From NCBI GenBank assembly GCA_946406115.1, contig OX291557.1, forward strand, positions 8,526,501-8,590,500: a stretch of 64,000 nt of DNA, in the 5' to 3' direction. Positions 21,031 through 33,200 of this stretch are shown piece after piece. This DNA is from Apoda limacodes. Lineage: Eukaryota > Arthropoda > Insecta > Lepidoptera > Limacodidae. Positions within the stretch are counted from its first letter, which is position 1. Each line of letters opens with the position of its first letter. The position numbers and the translations under genes were made by a program. The notes under the pieces were generated by a model. The model was not told the origin of the DNA and ran no database searches. It saw only the letters and a list, made by a program, of their open reading frames with translations.

Positions 21031-22774
21031 GAAAACGTTCTAAAATAAAGCAATGGCGTAATTGTTTTAAGCTTTGCTAGTTTTATGCCGCCACTTCATC
21101 CACGTGCACTTTAAAAGAAGAAAGAATGGTCTTGAATTTTGACGCAGAAAAGCTATAATGATTTTCTATAACCCTGTGACAAGTAATTTTTAGGGTTCCA
21201 AAGTTTTTGTTTTTAGGTTATAGTTTCGCCATGTCCGTCCGACTACCTGCTGCTTAGCTCAGAGACTAAGTGCTAAGCTGTGATTTGGCACCTATACCAT
21301 GAGAAAGTGATGAAATGAAATATAATTTTTTTTTTTTAGTTATCTAACCTCGGAAAAGTACCTAAGGATAATTTTGTTTTACGTCTGTAACATTGTGAGT
21401 TGGATAGGTAGATCAAAAATATTGAAGGTGTGTGAAAAACCTATTTTTCGAATAAGGGATTCCTACAGTATAATAAATACAGTTTGATGCATTCATTGAC
21501 CACGTGAGCGTGCCAATAATTACTATATATTTTCTACCAACGTCAAAAAAGAAGGTTCTATATTTTTTTGAGCACGAGGGTAAATCATTAATTTTACTTT
21601 TTATTATCAATTGTAATAAAAAGAAAGGGTTAGTGTTTACGCGTAGATAACATTTGCAGATCCTACATTATTAACCGCACAGACGCGACATTTATTATCA
21701 TCTAAAATTAACCATCAAAGAAGAGAGGTTTCTGTGTTTTTCTGTATGTATTTTTGTGTGTTTGCGTTTTTTTGGCAACTGTCAATCTTATTATCTGTGT
21801 AATTAGCATGTATCTAAAACAAAAGTTATTATCCACTTCTTTGGAGGATAGTAAAGTTTTAAAGTTTTTTTAAGTTTCTTTGAATTAATATACCTTCTAA
21901 TATTTGGAATGGCAAAAAATATACAAAAACGTAACAAACTTTTTTTACACAATACCATCTTCGATAATGTTTATAAAATTAATTGAGTGTCGAATAAATA
22001 AATAAAAAAAAATATGTGTAAGTACTGCAGATACCAACTCTACAGATACGAAATATTTGTAAATACTATATGTGCAGATAAATCAGGTCGATGAATAATA
22101 GTCCAAGCGGCTAAATTCTGATGACTGTTTAATATTGTATTAGTTAATAAACATAAGTATATATGTATTTTATATGCCTCTTATGTAACAAGTAAGTTTT
22201 TTTATTACAAAAAGATTTTGTTGACATATTTTAAAGTTGTACAGTTTAAACCGCCATTACGTCTTGAAAAAAAAGATAAATTGCGTTTAGTTCAATCTTA
22301 ATTGTTTAGTGAAATGGTTCAGAGTATTATTTTTAAGGAGCAACTACGGAACCCCAAATGGCACTATAGTAACGAAACAACGGGATTAACTAGATAGTTT
22401 TTGGGGCAAGGATAAATAAAAGGATATAGAAAAACTTTTATTCAAATCGAGATTTTCCACGGAAATTTCTTTTTCCTTGGCTAATATGCAGAGCACTCTT
22501 AGTGTTTTACAGAATTTAACAAGACCAACCGTTATAAAATTGTGAAGTCCCTGTTTCAAAGTCTCTCTTATTTAATTATACACAAATTATATTGGAACAG
22601 CCCACACTTACCTTCCTCGAGTAGGAGTAAATTAAATCAGAGTTAATAGACAGAAATATTGCGTTTTCGTATTTTATGATGCAGAAGAGAATCATCAACC
22701 AAATTAACTTGTTTAATAATGTTGCTGATAACTTCTAAATAAATTATTGTAAGTTTAACTTGAAAAAATTATTA
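21031..22774. other. Intron 1, mostly unannotated; partial repeat at 21190-21320
   Basis: A fragment with GGGTTCC and CCGTCCGTCCGAC-like blocks at 21190-21260 belongs to the 37.3-kb repeat family. At 22612-22640 there is a strong minus-strand splice-donor-like site (GAAG|GTAAGT). The rest shows nothing. Confidence 0.4.
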
Positions 22775-23460
22775 GTTACTAGACTTTGCCAGTGGCTCTG
22801 CCCGCCCTGAATTCGGTTATCGGCGTGAAACTCCTTAATTATACTAATGACGATTGCTATAGCAAGCTGTAGCTACATCTATTGTTCTTTAAACTCTGTT
22901 ATAGTTATTCCCGCGGAAACTTTTGAATTTTTCGAGATTAAAAGTAGCCTATATGCTATTCCAGGACCTAACCTATATGTATGCCAAATTTCATCCCGAT
23001 GCGTCCAGTGGTTAAAGCGTGATTGAGTAACAAACATCCATCCAGACATACAAACTTTCACATTTATAATATTAGTAGGATTATCGGTTAAAGATATTAT
23101 TACAAACCTACCAAGTGTTTTCTTTAAATAAGCTTTAGATGTTAGGTTTATCATGTACTAACTTTAATTCGCGATTGTGTCCGCGATAGATTCGGTTAGC
23201 GGCGTGGGATTTCTTACGGCAAGTCTTTGATTGTAGTAAGAAACTTTGCTATAGCAAGCTATAACTGTCCATAGTCCATCTACATGAAATTCATTTATAG
23301 TTGTTCCTATGAGAAAATTGATTTCCGGGATAAAAAGTATCTAATATCCTTTTCCGTCTCTTCAACAATCCCTGTTCCAAAAATCAACTAAGTTAGTTGC
23401 TACGTAGCGACTTATAGCAACGACAAACAAACAGACAAGAAGACTCACATATATAAGTTA
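22775..23460 (+). repeat. Two R-family copies
   Basis: 22775-23085 is a good copy, with ACTAGACTTTGCCAGTGGC at the start and TTATAATATTAGTAGGA at the end. 23165-23460 is a more diverged copy starting near GATTCGGTTAGCGGCGTGGG. Confidence 0.75.
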
Positions 23461-23534
23461 GGATAAAGTTTATATTGGGTTGCAAACTTGTCGAAGCTGT
23501 AATGTGTTTGAGCTGACCTCTTGTGTCTACCTAT

Positions 23535-23760
23535 ATCAAATTCTTCCTTATCAGTCTCATACGTCCCCTCTATCTTACCTACGGCATGGTAAGGCCTACT
23601 CTCCGATTAGGTCCATAGTCTACACGCGGTCCTAGTGCAGATTGTGAACTTTACATACTTACGTCCTTTTTTGACGTCTCACAATGTATTCCTTCACCGA
23701 AAAGCCAGTGGTGTGAATAATCAATGTTCTTTAGGAATTAAATGTACTTGAGTGAATCAA
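23535..23760 (-). repeat. SINE-like repeat, family V (copy 1)
   Basis: Shares blocks with copies at 47385-47640 and 56555-56740: CTCATACGTCCCC, GGCCTACTCTC, GTGGACTTCACATAC-like and TTCCTTCACCGAAAAGCCAG. Only the 47-kb copy keeps the tRNA-like head. Confidence 0.65.
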
Positions 23761-23814
23761 GTTTAAAAAAGACTTTTTTGGGGCGCATGAATAGTTTAAT
23801 GAGTTAAACTCTCT

Positions 23815-23975
23815 CTGAAATTCTCCTAACTTTTCTTTTAGCACGGATGCTAAGGAAAATGTACTTTTATGAACCACTTACATGTAAAATATTTTGGACA
23901 AACAGGTAAAATTAGATGCTAACCTATTCATCATTCGAATTAAAAGTCTTACTTTTAAGCTTAAAGTCATTAAAT
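23815..23975 (-). repeat. Right member of the inverted repeat pair (partner 20861-21030)
   Basis: Reverse complement of the 20.9-kb copy; see that entry. Confidence 0.75.
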
Positions 23976-24197
23976 TAACTACAAAAAGTTCCTACGCTGA
24001 TAACCCAATTGAGCGCGGGCGAAGCCGCGGTCAAAATTTAGTCATATAATACGTACCTAACCGAAAGAGAAAAAAAAAAAAAATTTGCAGAAAAACTTAC
24101 GTTCCTTATTTCTATAAAAATCACTTAGGAATATTTTTGTACATAAACTACTACGACATAAGATCGTGCTTTACTAAGCAAGATGTTTAATATTCTT

Positions 24198-24258
24198 CTT
24201 GTTATAATAAAAACCTAAAGCTAAATTAGCTTTAGCTTTAGGTTTCTATTATAACAAG
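24198..24258. repeat. Hairpin: 28-bp arms with one mismatch, 5-base loop
   Basis: Arm 24198-24225 starts CTTGTTATAATAAAAACC; arm 24231-24258 is its reverse complement except one position. The loop is TTAGC. It is a near-perfect 61-nt palindrome. Confidence 0.92.
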
Positions 24259-24568
24259 GATAACAGTTTTATTAAATACTTGTTCGTGATCAAAACTTGT
24301 GCAATTTCCACGACATAAGCTTACCTTTTAGAATTATAGCTATTACAACTTTTAAATAAAGTTAATCTTGAACTTTTTAATTTATCGCACGATTTGTTAT
24401 TATGATCTTTATAGTTCTGGAATTAATTAATTTCCTAAAATCTTACTCGTAGTACCTAAGTAGGTATTGCATGGGTAGGGTTAGCTTTACATTGTAGGTA
24501 GGTACGTATTAACATCTCTTGATAGAAGTTAATCGAAAAATTCATAGAAGTTATTAGTTAATCGCCAA

Positions 24569-24652
24569 ATGTGTGTTTGTTTGTGTGTGTGTGTGTGTGT
24601 GAGGGTGTGTGTGTTTGTGTGTGTGTGTTGTGTGTGTGTGTGTGTGTGTGTG

Positions 24653-24702
<50 letters not shown>

Positions 24703-24729
24703 GTGTTTGTGTTTGTGTGTGTGTGTGTT

Positions 24730-24806
<77 letters not shown>

Positions 24807-24836
24807 TTGTGTGTATGTGTGTGTGTGTGTGTATGT
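24569..24836 (+). repeat. (GT)n microsatellite, about 270 bp
   Basis: Nearly pure GT dinucleotides with scattered TTTG, single GTTG joints and one AGGG interruption. Open frames through it (Cys-Val or His-Thr repeats) are artefacts. Confidence 0.97.
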
Positions 24837-27066
24837 AGGTTAGCTGGTTTTGTGGACCAGTGGACCAAATTCTCTCGTGACTATATCGATCGATACGCCA
24901 CATCATGACTTAGATCTTAGATCTGAAAAGAGTGTGAGCACAATCAGTCCAGTGGTTTATTTTTATCGCTAAAATCTGTTTTTTAGAAAGTCGCAAAAAA
25001 TATTCTCAAAAAATTTGTAACGATATTTAAGAATAGACGGGTCTTCAATGGGTCTTTATAAGAGCAATAGAAGCCAAAGCCATAACAATTATCTATGGAA
25101 TGTTTGTTTGTTTATCTGTATGTTTGTACACGTACCTATCATACAAAAACCACTGCACTAATTGGATGCTATTTTGACCATTTTATTGCTGTTGTTCTTA
25201 TTTAAAAAATAATATTTCATAACTTTGACGATTCAAAAGTGATTGTAAAATCCTTATTTGAATAAAACATTTTGACTTTGACTTTAAAATCTGGTCTATG
25301 TGGACCCCTAAATTTTTACTTTTGTTTTATTTTATTATTTGTTAAGTAATCCGCAAAAGATCCCTTTAATGGTCGGATAGACAGACAGACAGACAATGTA
25401 GGCTTAGTAATAGAGCTCCGTTGGCACCGTTTGGGTACGCAACCATAAAGTATCAAGCAAGTCCATTTGCTGCATTATAGTCAATAAACCATGTTGGCCT
25501 CTATAGTCCAAATTAATTTCATAGCGCACTACAATCTATGTATTAAATGGCCCCGTACGTGGTATTCCAAAAAATCAGCTGCACATATTCTGCGATATCA
25601 ATAAAAGGATTTATTTTGCGTAGGTAGACTTGCTGATATACTTAACTACATATACATAAATGCCACGTGTGCTTGCTTAACGGGAAGCACGAAGCCCCTT
25701 AATCTTTATCTGGACATAAATTGCATTAGAAAAAAAACTATTCTATCTTTTAAATGCAATAATCTTGGCGTTATGCTAATGTTACTTACTACTTTTGTTT
25801 CTGTTTATTTTTTGTTGTTTAGGGTGTTAAATTCACCCTCCCCCGCCCCCTTGCTCCCACCCCCTTCCTAAATCAGTAGTAACATATTGATAATAATATA
25901 ATAAATGGTTAAAATTATAAGGTATGACAAAAACCTCCCACCATTTTTCGAAAATCCCCCTAAAACATCCTACGTCCGCTATTGCGTATATATATTTTTT
26001 ATGATTGAGTGTACCACAAATGGCAAAAATGGTTCTCACGAGTTCCGTCATATCCATATTATTCCGTAGCCTTGTATTTCTGCCATTTTCTATGAACTTT
26101 AAAGATCTATCATGTGTCATACGTGAACATGACACTATGAAATTAAAATCTTTATACGCATACATTGTGTAGGTTGGGTCTTTTGAAAATGTATTAAAAA
26201 CTTTTCAATTGACTTTTTTGCATTAATGCGTATATCTTGCGAGGTTTCCTTTACAGTGCAACACACTTTTCTGATCCGGTCGTCTGAAATCAAAACTACA
26301 GTCGCTATATTGTAATCGTGTGATCATAGAAAGACACTAGCGACCAAACACCCATGGTCAGGTCAGAAAAGTTTGTTGCACTATACCTCTTACTTTTTAG
26401 TCGTGAAAGTATTATATTATAGTCTATCATGTTTTCTAAAAATCAAAAAATAAATCACAGATATAATTCTTTATAGATATCTACTATTATTTGTAAGGTA
26501 AGTTATTGTGCCTGTATTAAAGTTTTGTAACTAAATGAAATCTAACACAGTGTAAAGTTTTTATTCTATACAACGTATGTCTTATATAATGTATTCTAAT
26601 AATAACTATTAGAACCTGTGAGAATACATTAGAATAATGTATTTTGTAAATCCTTTTATTGCCATAAGGAAACTGTAAGAAAATCTTCTGCCAGTTAAGA
26701 ATTTGAGTGGCAATATATTTTCTAATATATTTTCTTTATGGTGTAATGTACGTGAGTAATACCTACTTAAGCAAAGTTATCTTTTTTTCATGCATAGGAA
26801 AAACATGTGTGTGACACCCACACATTTTATATTAAGTTCGAAAACAAAAAAGGCCAATGAAAATCTTTTGAAAATTTAAAATATTTCAGTTTGGTGTCCT
26901 AAAGCTAAAGAACTAGGTAATAAATATTTGCTATATCTTACAATACATATTGAAGTAAAATTTCTGACTGCAATTAAAGACTTGCCATTGAAATACACGT
27001 TGACAATCGAATTCAGCGCAGGCGGAGTTGCGGGCAAAGGCTAGTTGTTCATGAGTACGCAATGTC
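24837..27066. other. Intron 1, mostly unannotated
   Basis: Contains a short AGAC tetranucleotide run (25378-25395), a C-rich patch at 25835-25870 and an R-family minus fragment at about 27005-27040. No gene recognised. Confidence 0.4.
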
Positions 27067-27398
27067 CTATAAATAGTCTACCTCCTCTATTAATATTTCG
27101 TTTTCAATGTCTTCTTCATTCGAGGAAACCTCCACCGTTGTAAAAGAAAATTACACAGCAGTTCACAGCACACGTCTGATCCCGGAGTTCGCCAGTCGAG
27201 TGACAAACAGTCTCCCAGTGACAACTATACTTATTTTAAATTAAGGGGCTAACATAAGTGAAAGTGGCGCCCTCACTACGTTTTTTTTAATTTCCATTAA
27301 ATACAAACTCATTTTTAAATAAGTGCTCATATTAAAAGTTTTATGAACAAGTAAGCAATATTTAGAAAGTTTTATTTGCTAGATATCATTGACGTGCT

Positions 27399-27458
27399 GG
27401 CTGGAAAATTCACTTATGCTTAAAAAGGCCACTGTAAGCATAAATGAACTTTCCAGCC
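27399..27458. repeat. Hairpin: 24-bp arms with two mismatches, 12-base loop
   Basis: GGCTGGAAAATTCACTTATG at the start of arm one (27399-27422) pairs with arm two (27435-27458, ending TTCCAGCC). The 60-nt size and loop resemble a pre-miRNA. Confidence 0.88.
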
Positions 27459-28229
27459 CTTACATGCATAATATATTGCGACAAAATATAGTCAACAAAT
27501 CGCACGCTCAAAGGTACTTACCTATATTTTTCCGGGTAAACTTTGGTATTTTACGTCACTTGTGGAGTGACTCATGTTTTTCAATTATTAACTTTAAGTT
27601 TAATAAATAAAAGTAGTATGTTAATAATAAAATAACCAAAAAGATGTACCTACATACATTAAACAAAACATTATCTTTAATGGAATAGTATCAAAAAACT
27701 AAAGTGTCATTACGAATCACTAATGTATAGAGTAATAAAGACGAATCGTATTTCGGACGGTTTCATTGCGTTTGTTTTTGTAAAATTTGAAAAAAAAAAC
27801 CTTTTGTGCGCAAGCGGATAAAGTAGGCTTTTCTACGCAGATTTAATTAGATTTCAAACGATAAAGCGATCCTTTCCGAACCAGTGAGATGAAAAATAGT
27901 TTGTGTGCCTACGACAGTAAGTCAATTTACGCTGACATCGCAAAAAAGTAGATATAAATTGCGAAACGAGTAACATTGCGAAAAATACTAGAAGATAAAT
28001 TTAAATACTTAACCTAGACCAGCTAGACCAGGCAGATCAAACTAGCGCCCCTCAATGCATCTGGCTGTGGCCCAATCCAATTTTAAAAATAGTTTTTTGA
28101 GAAAAAAAATTTCTTAGATTCCACTAGGGGCATTGTTCCTGGATATGTACTCAAACGAGATAGGTAAGTAAGTAAAGAATTCGCTCTAGGAATTCAGTTA
28201 CTACGATGGATGGATTACTACGACCACTC
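27459..28229. other. Intron 1, no feature recognised
   Basis: AT-rich, no coding or repeat signature seen. Confidence 0.4.
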
Positions 28230-28680
28230 CCGAATTATAGTATTTGCATATATAATTTAGTTCATGCACGTGGAATTTGGTCATTCCTGCATTAACTTCT
28301 ATTTTTACGGAATAAAAGTCTAGCCTACGTCTTTCTCTGTATCTTCAATAATCCCTGTTCCAAGGTTTAAGTTCAATGAGATGCTTCGTTGTGACGTGAT
28401 GCAGAGACAAACGAACAGACATACTATCGCATTTATAACATACTAGCTTCTGCCCGCGGTTCCACCTACCCTAAATTCGGTCATCGGTGTAGGATTTCAA
28501 CGGCAACTCCTCAATTATGAAAAAATTACTGACTAATACTTGACATTTTTAAGTAGCTTATGTCTTTCCCCGAGACTCAAACTATCTCCATGCCAAATTT
28601 CATCTGGATCGGTACAGCGGTTTGAGCAGGAAGAGGTAACAGACAGAGTTACTTTTTGCATTTATAATATTTATTATATT
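28230..28680 (+). repeat. Two diverged R-family copies
   Basis: 28230-28440 keeps the GGAATAAAAGTCTAGCCTACGT and CATTTATAACATACTAGC blocks. 28441-28680 starts CTAGCTTCTGCCCGCGG and ends TTATAATATTTATT. Confidence 0.6.
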
Positions 28681-29249
28681 ATATTCATGGATAGTATGGA
28701 TATTTTTAAGTATATGTATACATATGATTATGCAAGAATATAACTATGATGGTGCTAATGCCACTAGTACTAATAAATATCGGAGTACTCTTAAAAGGCC
28801 TGAATTCACATGGTGCGCACCCTATGCTACATAAAAACAAAAAAATAATAATTGACATGTGTTTGACTTTGTTTTTAGTAGCTAACTCACTTATTTATAT
28901 TACTTAGTGTTTCAACACATATTGTATACCTGTTAGCTGATTATCAAAGTATTGAATTATTACTTTAAGAGGAGGCGAATCCAACGAATTTCTCATTTGT
29001 TTTGACATTTACTGATCAATCACTGTGAAATTTCTTAGTCATAATCCCAACCCAAGGTATTCACCTATTTCTGTGGTTTTCCAAAATCTTGAAAAATGTT
29101 TTTATGAACTAGAAATCTTTTTGAAACAATTTGTATGAAAAACCAGAATCCTGTATAACTTTTGAATCATAAAATTTAATAGGAATTGGCACACTGTAGA
29201 CCTATATATTTATTACTTGAACATGTCTTCCACATTTCATGGTGTTTGA

Positions 29250-29450
29250 TCAGCAAGTGTCAAATATAAGTAAGACATTTTTTTGTATGAAGCAAGCTGA
29301 GAGGCGCTCCGTATTCTCTTAAATAGAACTTATTGCCAGCTCTTTTGGGCAGAAATTAACATTTTTTAAATTGTATCGACGATTTCGAAAGTTTTCGCAA
29401 AAACCTATTTGAATAAATATTGTTTGATTTGATTTGATTTGATGAAATCA
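29250..29450 (+). mobile_element. LINE 3' end with TTTGAT tail
   Basis: The block ending AATAAATATTGTTTGATTTG followed by repeated TTTGAT is typical of a LINE 3' terminus. The preceding GCCAGCTCTTTTGGGCAG block recurs in related form near 53160. Confidence 0.5.
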
Positions 29451-29534
29451 GTGTTTTTATGAGCGGCCTGCTAATGCGCCGATCGTTATCCATTTTACCC
29501 AACAATGATTTTGAGTTTTATGTATTGCTGTTCT

Positions 29535-29665
29535 TTATTTTTAGTTTTTTAAGGGTCGGCAACGCGCAAGTGATACCCCTGGTGTAGCAAGCGTCCATAG
29601 GCTACGGTGACCGCTTTCCATCAAGCAGAATGTAACTTGTTTGCCACCTCAGTTTATTCGGGTTA
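29535..29665 (+). mobile_element. L-A LINE 3' tail fragment
   Basis: GGGTCGGCAACGCGCAAGTG, then CATAGGCTACGGTGACCGC, then ACTTGTTTGCCACCTCAG: the family's last 130 bases only. Confidence 0.75.
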
Positions 29666-29854
29666 ATAAATATAAAGTTTAAGTTTAAATACCTATAGTA
29701 ATAACATAAAATACGGTTGCTAGTATGTCGTAAGGTTCTATTAAGAAATGATTTTGCGAAGTCTCTCGTGAAAGTAAAATAGGGGTTGTAAGTTTTTATG
29801 ACATTTTTCGCTTTTGAAGTTAATTTTTAAGTTTTTAATTTTATATGATACTAG

Positions 29855-30325
29855 CTTCTGCCAGCGGCTTCATGTAGGTTCTTACGGCAACTCCCTAATT
29901 ATAGAAAAAAAAAAACAAACAATCAAATCTTTTCTCGTTAATGGCATAATTCATTCGTGTCTGTGAAACCGTGGAAATACACATACAAAATTTCGACCCA
30001 ATCGGTCAAGCTGTTTAGCAGTTGACATACCGACGGCAGCGCCACCTACCGGGTCCAATTGTATTTTTAAATCATCTACAAGACCATCGAAATACCCATA
30101 TAAATCGGTTCAGCCGTTTAGAAGTTTTGTGATTCTTACTACCCGTTGTCCTATTACCCGTTTTCCCGAAGGAATGAAGTGCAAAATTAGCCTATGTTCA
30201 TCAGCAATAATGTCGGCTTCTAATGGTAAAAGAATTTTTCAAATCAGTCCAGTAGATTTGGAGCCTATTCAATACAAACAAACAAACAATCAAATCTTTT
30301 CTCTTTATAATATTAGTGTAGATGA
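29855..30325 (+). repeat. R-family copies, diverged
   Basis: Starts ACTAGCTTCTGCCAGCGGC and ends TTATAATATTAGTGTAGA, with a second internal set of family blocks. Confidence 0.65.
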
Positions 30326-31190
30326 GGAAGGATATGTTAAGTGTTTTGGAGAATGATTCCGTAAGAAGGCTAAATAGACGTTACTTTTTATAGGAATTCT
30401 GTTATTTTTGTTAATAAAACTACAAAAATTTGTATACAGACATTCAGTTCCAAATAACGAATGACATATTTCAGCATTTTCTGGAAATTCGTCCCCTAAG
30501 GGGATACAATAGCGGAAGAAAAGCTTTACTATGTAAGTTTTAACGCTTAATTAAAAGGGGTATAAAAGAATGTATGAGACGGGAAAGTTTAATGGTGCCG
30601 GTAACACCACGGACCATGGGGCACCAGAGGGCTCAGCATGAGTTTACTATCGTTTAGGTATCGTTACCTTTAATGACATCAAGCAACAAAATTTCATAAT
30701 CTGTGGTATAGTAAAAAATGAAAAAATAAATAAAAGAGAATGTACAATAATACAATTTGTACGTCGCGTCCGTTAAAGCTTAAATCCCGATCCGAATGTT
30801 ACGCTGTTGAAACAAAGCCACTTGTATCCATTTAACAGTGTGTATTTATAATTTACAACAGATTCAGTATTAACCTCTTTAAATTCAGGTAATTACCTAT
30901 TATTAACAGTATATTAAAAGTCTGATTATAAAATTTTTAAAATTGCTATCTGAATAGGTATACATATATAAAATAATAAACTGACCGACTGGCCGAGTGA
31001 TACAGTAACGCACAGCCAAAACTGTAATTGCCAAAGACTTGTAATTTACATAGAGGTTCCAACACGTAGATAAATATTAAGGATTTTGTGAAATTTTTGA
31101 CTTTCTTTACTCGGAAGTTTATATGCGATATCTGTCACTTTTGAAGATAAATGAACAAAATTGCTATTTAGCCTTAAAGGTTAAGATTAA
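30326..31190. other. Intron 1, unannotated; exon-like 33-nt stretch at 30668-30700 (minus)
   Basis: Between an excellent minus-strand acceptor (pyrimidine tract then CCACAG) and donor AAAG|GTAACG there are 33 nt that are open. No gene can be built around it with confidence. Confidence 0.3.
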
Positions 31191-31454
31191 TGTGTTTCAC
31201 CATTGGTGGCACGTTGGACTGCCATCTCAAAGGTCCCGGACTAGATTACCGGTAGGGGTTAGCAAGTGCTGTAACAAGCTGTAAATTGTAAATTTATCTC
31301 GATTCTTATTTCAGTTCGGTATGGCGATAGGCTGTCACGTCTGTGGTATTCAGAACCCTCAGTTTCTACGATTCGATGCGATTCAAACTCGTACTTGCCG
31401 AATTTTTATTTGAATTCACAAGTAATTTATTAATTATAAATAATATTATCAATA

Positions 31455-31745
31455 CTAATATTATAAATGCGAAAGTAACTCTGTCTGTCTGTTACCTTTT
31501 CACGCTTAAACTGCTAAACCGATTTAGATGGAATTTGGTATGGAGGTAGTTTGCGTCCAGAGGAAGAGTATAGAGTTAATTCCAAAAAATTCAAAAGTTC
31601 CCTCGGAAATAACTATAACAGAGCTTAAACAAACAATACCTTCATCTATAGCTTGCTATTGTAAAACTTCATTAGTATAATAAAGGAAAAATTAAGTATA
31701 AGTAAGAATCCTACACCGATAACCAAATTTAGGGCGGAAGATAGA
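31455..31745 (-). repeat. R-family copy, minus orientation
   Basis: Reads in reverse complement: TACTAATATTATAAATGCG at the left, GGAAATAACTATAACAGAGC in the middle, CCGATAACCAAATTTAGGGC at the right. Confidence 0.75.
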
Positions 31746-32144
31746 TCTGACGCAAATGATATTTTTATCGTATCGTAGAATATTCACTCATAATTACTTC
31801 TATTCTCAACAATAAACTTATTTCCTGAAGCTTATGATAACAAAAGCGTATATAAACCAATTAATTTGAAATTACCGCAACAATTTACCTTTATATTTCC
31901 GTTTTCCTTCATATTTTCATCTTGAATGTCGATGATAAATAATATCGTAAAATCTATAAATATCTTAAGGGTAGGAGTAAAAAACAACCACTGTTGAGTT
32001 ACGCAAAAACTGGATTCACATTTTGACCTACATTCTTAAAAAGCTGTTTATTACTAAACTGAAGAGGGCACTGCGTATGATTAAGAAAATAATTTTCGAA
32101 GAAAATTTTTTAATTAATCTGTAAGTTACGACCACATTGATATC

Positions 32145-32265
32145 AAAGTCGGCTCCGTACCTCAGTGGGTAATGACCCGATTGCTGAATCGTATTAAATC
32201 GAACAAAAAATATATTGAATATTTCAAATATATTTTTTGTTCGATTCCCACACTAGATTTATCAT
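32145..32265 (+). repeat. tRNA-like SINE fragment containing a perfect 20-bp hairpin
   Basis: GTACCTCAGTGGGTAATGAC and a B-box-like GTTCGATTCCC frame an inverted repeat: AATCGAACAAAAAATATATT at 32197-32216 is exactly reversed at 32227-32246 around a 10-base loop. The B box itself is part of the right arm. Confidence 0.7.
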
Positions 32266-33064
32266 TTGTGTTTGTCTTGAGACTGTGTGTTTTCTATATA
32301 AATATAGTACTTATAAAATGTATGAAGGTATTAATAAAAAAAAAGAAAACAAAGTGTTCTATGTGTTTGTATCAGTACAAGCTTTGCTTAGTTTGGGACC
32401 AGACAGCGCTGTGTGTAATTTCCAAAAAAAAAGAAAATTGTGTGTCAGAGTGTAGCAGAACAGAAAGAAAAAAAAACTATAAAAGAAAACTATAAAACTA
32501 CAAAAGACATAAAAAGGTAGTTGTTTTGTGTCATGATCGATATCTGATAAGAATATTTCAAATTTATTTTTTGTTGACTATTTCAAGAAAAATAATATTT
32601 TTTTTTTCAAATTTATAATACACTCATTTATAGCTGAGAAAAACTAAACCTTTCTTTAAAGTTACAAATAGAGATATTAGTAAATACGTACCATCAAAGT
32701 CTCTAAATTCCTCTACCTTGCCTTGCAGAACATCCAAGTGATATTTCAATGCCCATATACCTAGATTATCGACATATCACAAATAGTTCCGATATTAGGA
32801 TACATACCTACACACAAGTTTCCGACACTTCTACGTATGATTGTAATTGGAATACCGGTATCCTATATATTTCACAACAGGACTTATTGGATTTAATATA
32901 CGGTATGAACATGATGGACGACTATGTCATTTATTTTAACTTGTTTTCTATTGCCTTTTTCGGCCGCTATATAGACGTCCATAGCTGGACATAGGTTAGC
33001 CGCTGTACAACAACATAGTACTTATAAAAGCTGTAAAACTTCCTCCAGCGTACGCTTAAGTTTT

Positions 33065-33200
33065 AGAGTTATTAGATTTCTGAAGGGTCGCGCGACGCGA
33101 GTGATACCCCTGGTGTTGCAAGCCTCCATAGGCTACGGTGACCGCTTACCATCAGGCGGACCGTAGGCTTGTTTGCCACCTTAGTGGTATTAAAAAAAAA
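33065..33200 (+). mobile_element. L-A LINE 3' tail fragment
   Basis: ATTTCTGAAGGGTCG, then GAGTGATACCCCTGGTGTTG, then CATCAGGCGGACCGTAGG, then CTTGTTTGCCACCTTAGTGG: the typical tail. Confidence 0.85.

Noticed and set aside
24529..24908. Five overlapping open frames of 89-125 codons on both strands
   Set aside because: They are translations of the GT microsatellite (Cys-Val and His-Thr repeats) with no coding evidence.
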